Shown piece after piece: positions 1 through 5,425 of a stretch of DNA of 5,425 nt. Position numbers and translations under genes: made by a program. The stretch is taken from NCBI GenBank assembly GCA_030637205.1, contig DAOVVL010000158.1:1-5425 (forward strand), given 5' to 3'. The DNA is from Thalassospiraceae bacterium. Its GTDB lineage: Bacteria > Pseudomonadota > Alphaproteobacteria > Rhodospirillales > Magnetovibrionaceae. The notes under the pieces were generated by a model. It was not told where the DNA came from, made no database searches, and worked only from the letters and a program-made list of their open reading frames with translations. Each line of letters starts with the position of its first letter. Positions within the stretch are counted from its first letter, which is position 1.

Positions 1-1
1 A

Positions 2-745
2 ATGAACAAACAAATGCCCAAACAGGCAATGGTGCTGGCCGCCGGGTTAGGTCTGCGCATGCGCCCGTTAACCGAAACCCTGCCCAAACCGTTGCTGAAA
101 GTGGGCGCACAGACCATGCTGGATCGCGCACTGGACCGCTTGTTGGAGGCCGGCGTAAGCCGTACGGTGGTTAACCTGCATTGGCTGGGCGAAATGATCG
201 AAGCGCATCTGGAAGCGCGCACCCAGCCACAAATTCACTTCACCCATGAAGACCCGATTTTGGAAACCGGTGGCGCCATCGTGAACGCGCTATCAAAAAA
301 CGCGCTCAAACACGAAGCCCTGTTTGCCCTAAACGCCGATCAGGTGTGGATCGACCACGCGCGCACGACGCTGGAACAGTTAAGTTATGTGTGGGATGAA
401 CACAAAATGGATGCGTTGTTGCTGTTACAACCCCGCGACAGCGCCTTTGGTTATGACGGTGCGGGCGATTTCAATATGCTCAGCGGCGGCAAGCTGGAAC
501 GCCGCCATTCAGATACGATGGGTGAACACGTATTTACCGGCATCCAGATTTTACACCCGCGCATTTTTGATGGCCTTGAAAATATCACACCGGGTGATGC
601 TTTCTCGCTTAACGTGGCGTTTGACTTGGCACTTCAAACGGGGCGTCTGTACGGGGTCGTGCATCATGGTGACTGGTTGCACATCGGCACCCCTGATGCG
701 CTAAACGCTGCCAATGCATTTCTTCAAGATCGGAATATTGATTGA
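2..745 (+). CDS. murU: MurU-type sugar-1-phosphate nucleotidyltransferase (probable MurNAc-1-phosphate uridylyltransferase)
   Basis: This 247-residue protein belongs to the RmlA/GlmU-like NTP-transferase family. Characterised MurU joins UTP and MurNAc-1-phosphate to give UDP-MurNAc and pyrophosphate in the cytoplasm, a recycling shortcut around MurA/MurB. What can be seen: the nucleotide-binding signature LAAGLGLRMRPLT (residues 12-24) with the conserved KP at 29-30, LETGG at 87-91, NAD at 111-113 (D113 being the expected metal ligand), GDF at 155-157, FTGIQ at 178-182, FSLN at 201-204 and DWLHIGT at 224-230. The length fits a single-domain family member without the C-terminal beta-helix of GlmU. 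Oddly, the second metal-site aspartate of the family (WxDxGT) is H227 here, as I recall also being common in alphaproteobacterial relatives. The start is the ATG at 2. Its own ribosome binding site lies outside the window, and an in-frame ATG at 14 is a possible alternative. The family call is firm. The MurNAc substrate is inferred from similarity and gene order. Confidence 0.85.
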   Translation: MNKQMPKQAMVLAAGLGLRMRPLTETLPKPLLKVGAQTMLDRALDRLLEAGVSRTVVNLHWLGEMIEAHLEARTQPQIHFTHEDPILETGGAIVNALSKNALKHEALFALNADQVWIDHARTTLEQLSYVWDEHKMDALLLLQPRDSAFGYDGAGDFNMLSGGKLERRHSDTMGEHVFTGIQILHPRIFDGLENITPGDAFSLNVAFDLALQTGRLYGVVHHGDWLHIGTPDALNAANAFLQDRNID

Positions 746-747
746 TG
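743..747 (+). promoter_or_regulatory. TGATG stop/start overlap coupling murU to addB
   Basis: The TGA stop of the nucleotidyltransferase gene (743-745) shares its A with the ATG of addB (745-747). The stretch upstream (about 725-742) has no strong Shine-Dalgarno sequence, only a weak GGA near 732-734. Re-initiation by ribosomes finishing the upstream gene is therefore the likely way addB is translated. A TTG at 742-744 directly precedes the ATG in frame and could also be read as a start, adding one residue. ATG is preferred as the stronger codon. Confidence 0.7.
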
Positions 748-3700
748 GCAATTTCCGGCGTTTTAAATATTTCGCCACACCTGCGCTTTGTTGATGCGCT
801 GGCGCTGGGCTTGCTGGAACGCGCTGACGGCAATAGTGAAGCACTGGCCACCATGCGGGTGCTGCTGCCAACCCGGCGCGCGTGTCGCAGTTTGCGCGAA
901 GCGTTCCTGCGTTTATCAAACGGTAGCGCCATGTTGTTGCCGGAAATGTTGCCGCTGGGTGATGTGGATGGCGACGAGTTGCTGATCGAAGGTTTCGACA
1001 GCCCCGGCCTTGATCCTTTGGAAATTGCCCCGGCCATTGATGCCACGCGGCGCACCTTGATGCTGGCAAAATTGGTCATGGCCAAAGACACTGATACAAC
1101 CCCCGATCAGGCGGTGCGTCTGGCGCAGGAACTGGCCAACCTGATCGACCAGGCGGCAACCGAACGCCTTGAGCTAAACGATCTTTCCAACCCGGAATTT
1201 CTCGATAGCCTTGGCGATCTTTCCCAGCATTGGAACATTACGGTCAATTTCCTGAAAATCGTTACCCAGAACTGGCCGGATATTCTTCAGGCCCGCGGCG
1301 TGCTGGACCCGGCAACCCGGCGCAACCTGTTGCTGGAAGCACGCGCCAAAAGCTGGTCTGAAAAACCGCCACAAGGCCCGGTGATCGCGGCGGGGTCCAC
1401 CGGGTCGATCCCGGCCACGGCGGACCTGTTAAAGGTTGTGGCCGGCCTGCCCCAAGGTTGCGTGGTGCTGCCGGGGTTGGACCAGCACCTTGGCGACGAC
1501 GTGTGGAAAATGCTCGATGCGGGCCATCCGCAGTTCGGGCTCGCGCAACTTCTAAAGCACTTAAATCTTAAGCGATCAGATATTCGCGACTGGCCGGTTA
1601 GTAACGCGGGGCTAAAACGTCTTGGCCCCACCCATCCTGAGCGCCACCAACTTTTATCAAACGCACTGGTCCCTGCCGAAGGTGCTGCGATTTGGCGCGA
1701 ACAGGAATTGCCTTCTGCTGATGCGCTGGCGGGCGTCACACGCATCGATGCGCCCAACCCCCAGGATGAAGCCACCGCCATCGCCCTGGTGATGCGCCGC
1801 ACTTTGGACTTGGCCGAAAAAACGGCAGCACTTGTCACGCCTGATCGTGGGCTGGCGCGACGCGTCACGTCTGAGCTGAAACGCTGGGGCATGGATGTTG
1901 ACGACAGCGCCGGTGTACCGCTTTCAAAAACGCCGCCGGGGGTGTTTTTCGAACTGGCAGCCGAAATGGTGGCGAAACGTTTTCACCCGGTCAGCCTGCT
2001 CGCGTGTCTCAAACACCCGCTGGCATCAACCATGTTAGATAGCGGCCAGTTGCGCCCGGCGGTGCGCGCGTTGGAAGTGGGCCTGTTGCGCGGCGTGCGC
2101 CCGGGCGAAGGCATTGAAGGATTGCAAGACGCGTACCGGGTGCTCAATCAGGATAAATACAAACCCGCTGACCTGAAGCGTCGCGGTTTGAACAGTGACG
2201 CCATTCGCGACGTACTTGAATTTTTAAAAAATGCGTGCGGCCCCTTTGCTGAGGCCCTTGAAGCTGAAAACGCAGATGCGCGCGAACTGTTGAAGCTGCA
2301 CGTACAAACCTGTGAAAACCTGAGCGCCGACCAAAAAACCGGCTCACGCCTGTGGGCGGCCGACGCCGGGGAAGCATTGTCGGTCATGGTCGCTGAGCTG
2401 GACGGGGCATTGGCTGAACTGAACGCTTTTAATCCACGCCACTATCCGGCGCTGGTATCAACCCTGATGGTCGGCCGCCCGGTGCGTTCCCGCGCACCCG
2501 CACATCCGCGCCTTTCGATCTGGGGCCTGTTGGAAGCGCGGCTGCAAAATGCCGATGTGATGATCTTGGGCGGCTTAAACGAAAACACCTGGCCCGCCGA
2601 AGCCAAGGCCAGCCCGTGGATGAGCCGGCCCATGCAAAAACGTTTTGGTCTGGCGCTGCCCGAGCGACGCATCGGCCTTTCGGCGCACGACTTTCAGCAA
2701 GCCTTTGGCGCATCAGAAGTATTCCTCACCCGATCTGAACGGGTCGACGGCACGCCGCAGGTGCCGTCACGCTGGCTGGTGCGCCTTGCGACCATGATCG
2801 AAGGATCAAAACTGGAACAAGCCTTAAAACCCGATGCCGATACGCCGTGGCTGAGCTGGGTGCTGGAACTGAGCCGCACCCGCGAAAGCCCGCGCCCACA
2901 AGACTGGGAACCGCGCCCCATGCCGCCGGTGGCGCTGCGCCCCAAGGGATTATCGGTGACGCGGATCGAGACGTGGGTGCGCGACCCGTACGCCATTTAC
3001 GCCGAATATATCCTGAAACTTAAACCGCTCGATCAACTGGACGCAGACCCCGGTGCGGCTGATCGCGGCAACATTATTCACGACGCGCTCGAGCGTTTCA
3101 TGCAAGCGCACCCAAAAACGCTTCCCGCCAAAGCCGAAGAAGAATTGTTGCGCATCGGTCAAAACGCGTTCAAGGAACTGGTCGCCGCGCCCACGGTAAA
3201 AGCGTTCTGGTGGCCACGGTTTGAACGCATTGCCGGATGGTTTGTTGAATTTGAGCGCGCCCGTCGTGATGAAGGCCAAAGCCCGCTTGAAATTGAAGCG
3301 CGCGGCAAAATTGACATCGGCAAAAACAAATTTGTTTTAAGCGCGCGGGCCGACCGCATTGATCGCACCGCTGGTGGCGCACTGGTGGTGATGGATTACA
3401 AAACCGGCCAGCCGCCTTCAGATAGTCAGGTCGAGGCCGGGTTAAACCCGCAACTGCCGCTGGAAGCCGCCATCATCAAACACGGCGGCTTTGAAGGGGT
3501 GGATAAAAAAGCCGCTATTGATGCGCTGGTTTACATTCACCTCTCAGGCGGGCGCAAGGCGGGCGTGGAAAAAGTGCTGGACCTGGACCCTGAAGCCGCC
3601 GCCACAGAGGCGCTCAGCGGTTTGAAGCGACTGATCAAAGCTTTCGATAAGCCAAAAACGCCGTACCTTTCACGGCCCCGGCCGCAGTGGCAATACCGCT

Positions 3701-3765
3701 TTGCCAGGTACGATCATCTGGCACGGTTCAAGGAATGGGGCAGCGCCGAGGGGGGCGATACATGA
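745..3765 (+). CDS. addB: AddB subunit of the AddAB helicase-nuclease, alphaproteobacterial type
   Basis: AddB pairs with AddA to process double-strand DNA ends for RecA-dependent repair, the role RecBCD has in enterobacteria. The 1006 residues (counted from the ATG) match the usual length of the alphaproteobacterial family. The N-terminal helicase-like part shows LLPTRRACRSLREAFL (40-55) and LGDVDGD (71-77) but no P-loop, so it is probably not a motor. A second conserved block has ALVTPDR (362-368) and DDSAG (386-390). The middle has IWGLLEARL near W593 and GGLNENTWP (609-617). The C-terminal RecB-family PDDEXK nuclease shows H779 (in NIIHDALERF), D870 (in RADRID), D884 and K886 (in DYKTG) and Q903. 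The expected catalytic set is therefore present. The iron-sulfur cysteines of Bacillus AddB are missing: the last cysteine is C523, and the CPF-like position reads RDPY (D747). The gene overlaps both neighbours. Identification is secure. Confidence 0.96.
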   Translation: MAISGVLNISPHLRFVDALALGLLERADGNSEALATMRVLLPTRRACRSLREAFLRLSNGSAMLLPEMLPLGDVDGDELLIEGFDSPGLDPLEIAPAIDATRRTLMLAKLVMAKDTDTTPDQAVRLAQELANLIDQAATERLELNDLSNPEFLDSLGDLSQHWNITVNFLKIVTQNWPDILQARGVLDPATRRNLLLEARAKSWSEKPPQGPVIAAGSTGSIPATADLLKVVAGLPQGCVVLPGLDQHLGDDVWKMLDAGHPQFGLAQLLKHLNLKRSDIRDWPVSNAGLKRLGPTHPERHQLLSNALVPAEGAAIWREQELPSADALAGVTRIDAPNPQDEATAIALVMRRTLDLAEKTAALVTPDRGLARRVTSELKRWGMDVDDSAGVPLSKTPPGVFFELAAEMVAKRFHPVSLLACLKHPLASTMLDSGQLRPAVRALEVGLLRGVRPGEGIEGLQDAYRVLNQDKYKPADLKRRGLNSDAIRDVLEFLKNACGPFAEALEAENADARELLKLHVQTCENLSADQKTGSRLWAADAGEALSVMVAELDGALAELNAFNPRHYPALVSTLMVGRPVRSRAPAHPRLSIWGLLEARLQNADVMILGGLNENTWPAEAKASPWMSRPMQKRFGLALPERRIGLSAHDFQQAFGASEVFLTRSERVDGTPQVPSRWLVRLATMIEGSKLEQALKPDADTPWLSWVLELSRTRESPRPQDWEPRPMPPVALRPKGLSVTRIETWVRDPYAIYAEYILKLKPLDQLDADPGAADRGNIIHDALERFMQAHPKTLPAKAEEELLRIGQNAFKELVAAPTVKAFWWPRFERIAGWFVEFERARRDEGQSPLEIEARGKIDIGKNKFVLSARADRIDRTAGGALVVMDYKTGQPPSDSQVEAGLNPQLPLEAAIIKHGGFEGVDKKAAIDALVYIHLSGGRKAGVEKVLDLDPEAAATEALSGLKRLIKAFDKPKTPYLSRPRPQWQYRFARYDHLARFKEWGSAEGGDT
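3748..3755 (+). promoter_or_regulatory. Probable ribosome binding site for addA inside the end of addB
   Basis: A purine run GAGGGGGG lies 6-10 bases before the addA ATG at 3762, a workable Shine-Dalgarno distance. It supports 3762 as the start over the in-frame ATG at 3735, which has AAGGA directly abutting it with no spacer. With the ATGA overlap this suggests addA is both coupled to addB and able to recruit ribosomes itself. Confidence 0.55.
3762..3765 (+). promoter_or_regulatory. ATGA overlap coupling addB to addA
   Basis: The addA start ATG (3762-3764) and the addB stop TGA (3763-3765) overlap in the classic four-base ATGA arrangement. This normally marks translational coupling and would help keep the two subunits of a one-to-one complex in balance. 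Confidence 0.75.
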
Positions 3766-5425
3766 CCACACCCCCACAAACCGCCGCCGAACCCGCAGGT
3801 CAGGCGACCCCCGGTCAGTTCAACGCCGCTGCGCCTGAACGCTCCGTTTGGGTGTCGGCCAATGCCGGAACCGGAAAGACCCGGGTGCTGGTGGACCGCA
3901 TTGCGCGCATGTTGCTGGGCGGAACGGCGCCTGAAAAAATTCTCTGCCTGACGTTCACCAAAACCGCCGCCGCCGAGATGACGGCGCGCATCAGCAAGCG
4001 TCTGGGGCAATGGGTGGTGATGGACGAAGCTGAGCTGATCAACGACTTAGCGCATCTGACCCAGCGCAAGCCCGCGCAAGAAACGCTGACGCTGGCACGA
4101 AAACTGTTTGCCCGTGTGCTGGAAACGCCGGGGGGCCTCAAGATAAGAACGCTACATTCGTTTTGCGAAAGCCTGCTGGCGCGCTTTCCACTGGAAGCGG
4201 GCGTCGCGCCGCACTTTAGCGTCATTGATGAACGCACCACATCGGAACTGATGCACGATGCCCGCGACCGGGTGCTGGAACGCGCGTTTGATCACGCTTC
4301 GTCCGACGTGGCGATGGCCATGCGCACACTGGCCGAGCAGGTCAACGAAGATGACTTTCAAAAACTGATGCGCGAACTGTTGGGATCGCGGGGCAATCTT
4401 GCACGGGTGCTGGATTATTACCGCTCCGATGTGCTGGACGCGATTGGTCCCATGGCGGGGCTGGAACCTGATTGCGACACCGTGGACGCAGTGTGTAAAG
4501 CGGCGGCGGCTGACGGTGCCTTTGACGAATTGGGTCTGACCCGCGCAGCCGCAGCGCTTTCCCATGGTGCGCCGGGCAGCCAGAAAATGGGCGTGGCGTT
4601 AAGCGCGTGGCTGAAAGCCAAGGCGGCCAAGCGCACACAAACGATTGAAAGCGATTATCTGGGGCTTTTCCTCAGGAAAGACGGCGAACCAAAAGCGCCC
4701 AAAACGCTGATCACCAAGGCTGCAAAAGAATTCGACGATGGGGCCGAGGATATTTTATTGGCCGAACAAGAACGCATTGAAACCGTGATGGACCAGATCC
4801 GCGCCGCCAAAACAGTTTACAACACCCGCGCGCTGGTCACCGTGGGCATGGCGGTGCAGGACCAATATGAAACGCTTAAACGCAACCACGCCGGGCTGGA
4901 CTACGACGACCTGATTGAAAAAGCCAAGGGCTTGTTAGCGGGCGATAGCGCATCGGGCTGGGTGCATTTCAAGCTCGACGGCGGCATCGATCATATCTTA
5001 GTTGATGAAAGCCAGGATACCAGCCCCAGCCAGTGGCGGGTGGTGCAGGGTCTGGCTGAAGATTTCTTTTCCGGCCACGGCCAGCATGAAGAAACCGTGC
5101 GCACCGTGTTCGCGGTGGGCGATGAAAAGCAATCCATCTACAGCTTTCAGGGTGCCGACCCGTATGAGTTCGGGCGTATGCACAAATGGTTTAAGGCGCG
5201 CGTTGAAAATGCCGGCGGGGCCTTTTCTTCATTACCCCTACAGCTTTCATTTCGTTCCACCCATGCGGTGCTGGCCATTGTCGACCGGGTCTTTAAAAAC
5301 CCGGCGGCCTTTGACGGCCTTTCTTTTGATGATGAAGAGGTGCTGCACAAATCACACCGCACCGGCGACGCGGGCATGGTCGAGCTGTGGCAGCCAACAT
5401 TGCCCGAGGAGTTTGAAGCCGCTGA
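3762..5425 (+). CDS. addA: AddA subunit of the AddAB helicase-nuclease, alphaproteobacterial type (partial, 3' end outside window)
   Basis: AddA is the ATP-driven motor of AddAB, a superfamily 1A (UvrD/Rep/RecB-like) 3'-to-5' helicase with a C-terminal nuclease. The frame stays open for 554 codons to the window edge, about half the usual 1100-1200 residues. Motifs visible by translation are: probable Q motif at Q19; Walker A ANAGTGKT (33-40, catalytic K39); motif Ia LTFTKTAAAEM (63-73); motif Ib TLHSF (130-134) leading into the family sequence LLARFPLEAGV; DYDDLI (380-385); Walker B/motif II VDESQDT (414-420); motif III VGDEKQSIYSFQGADP (452-467); and motif IV LQLSFRS (493-499). Motifs V and VI and the PDDEXK nuclease would lie past the edge. 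Residues 1-18 are a Thr/Pro/Ala-rich, probably disordered lead. Motif II has Ser at 417 where Ala is commoner, a mild change. The truncation is only the window boundary: no frameshift or stop is seen. The start is fixed by the ATGA overlap and upstream GAGG. Confidence 0.95.
   Translation, partial: MTTPPQTAAEPAGQATPGQFNAAAPERSVWVSANAGTGKTRVLVDRIARMLLGGTAPEKILCLTFTKTAAAEMTARISKRLGQWVVMDEAELINDLAHLTQRKPAQETLTLARKLFARVLETPGGLKIRTLHSFCESLLARFPLEAGVAPHFSVIDERTTSELMHDARDRVLERAFDHASSDVAMAMRTLAEQVNEDDFQKLMRELLGSRGNLARVLDYYRSDVLDAIGPMAGLEPDCDTVDAVCKAAAADGAFDELGLTRAAAALSHGAPGSQKMGVALSAWLKAKAAKRTQTIESDYLGLFLRKDGEPKAPKTLITKAAKEFDDGAEDILLAEQERIETVMDQIRAAKTVYNTRALVTVGMAVQDQYETLKRNHAGLDYDDLIEKAKGLLAGDSASGWVHFKLDGGIDHILVDESQDTSPSQWRVVQGLAEDFFSGHGQHEETVRTVFAVGDEKQSIYSFQGADPYEFGRMHKWFKARVENAGGAFSSLPLQLSFRSTHAVLAIVDRVFKNPAAFDGLSFDDEEVLHKSHRTGDAGMVELWQPTLPEEFEAA

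Larger units (their letters stand above)
3037..3765 (+). other. AddB C-terminal RecB-family nuclease domain
   Basis: This is a sub-feature of addB covering about residue 765 to the C-terminus. The order H779 - D870 - D884-x-K886 - Q903 follows the RecB nuclease pattern, where the two acidic residues are about 13 apart and the second is followed by x-K. Here the spacing is 14. AddAB enzymes normally carry one nuclease per subunit, each cutting one strand, and the AddA nuclease would lie beyond this window. The C-terminus (PYLSRPRPQWQYRFARYDHL then ARFKEW) resembles alphaproteobacterial AddB and contains no cysteine. Domain limits are approximate. Confidence 0.85.

Noticed and set aside
387..704. 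Plus-strand 105-codon frame inside murU
   Set aside because: It is a different reading frame within a well-conserved gene, rich in Cys/Trp/Arg, with no motif; an out-of-frame shadow.
609..1091. Minus-strand frame spanning the murU/addB junction, considered as a possible antisense gene
   Set aside because: The translation is low in recognisable structure and both genes beneath it are clearly real. It is a shadow frame.
1287..1892. Minus-strand open frame of about 200 codons inside addB
   Set aside because: It lies wholly opposite a confidently identified addB region, its translation is rich in Ser/Arg/Pro with no recognisable motif, and such frames are expected opposite biased codons in moderately GC-rich genes.
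3735..3764. Alternative addA start at the in-frame ATG at 3735
   Set aside because: The purine-rich AAGGA directly abuts the ATG with no spacer, and the nine extra residues are basic and Gly-rich, unlike AddA N-termini as far as I can judge. The 3762 ATG has the ATGA overlap and a well-spaced GAGG run.
3745..3800. Search for a terminator or promoter at the addB/addA junction
   Set aside because: There is no stem-loop followed by a T run and no convincing -35/-10 pair; the genes overlap and look co-transcribed.
3815..4565. Overlapping minus-strand open frames opposite the start of addA
   Set aside because: The plus strand here encodes Walker A, motif Ia and motif Ib of AddA. The reverse frames show no family resemblance and no plausible ribosome binding site.
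1..5425. Search for mobile elements, CRISPR arrays, tRNA genes, long repeats or a novel defence system
   Set aside because: Coding is continuous across three conserved housekeeping genes. I saw no spaced direct repeats, terminal inverted repeats, tRNA-like folds or abrupt change in composition. AddAB can act on phage DNA ends, but it is a known repair enzyme and not a new system.

Overview
The window suggests an alphaproteobacterium of moderate to fairly high G+C (roughly 58-60% from lines I sampled). All three genes match the alphaproteobacterial form of their families, and the order murU-like / addB / addA is typical of that class. I cannot name a genus. The Rhodospirillales and related marine lineages are plausible but not demonstrated.

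The layout is simple. The whole window is coding on the plus strand, with no intergenic gap. Positions 2-745 hold a complete sugar-1-phosphate nucleotidyltransferase of the MurU type. Positions 745-3765 hold a complete AddB, overlapping the first gene by one base (TGATG). Positions 3762-5425 hold the first 554 codons of AddA, overlapping addB by four bases (ATGA) and running off the right edge. The first gene also begins with ATGA, so a preceding gene (in relatives, the amgK-type sugar kinase) may overlap it in the same way.

The genes look like part of one tightly coupled transcription unit. The first is predicted to act in peptidoglycan (MurNAc) recycling. The other two encode the subunits of the AddAB helicase-nuclease, which resects double-strand DNA ends so that RecA can load. 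I see no promoter, terminator, RNA gene, mobile element, repeat array or CRISPR, so expression must start upstream of position 1.

This is an ordinary conserved housekeeping region, and I found no undescribed system. The points most worth a second look are: complete absence of the GANTC methylation site over 5.4 kb; an AddB that keeps its nuclease residues but lacks both the iron-sulfur cysteines and a recognisable P-loop; and a histidine at a usually acidic metal-site position in the nucleotidyltransferase.
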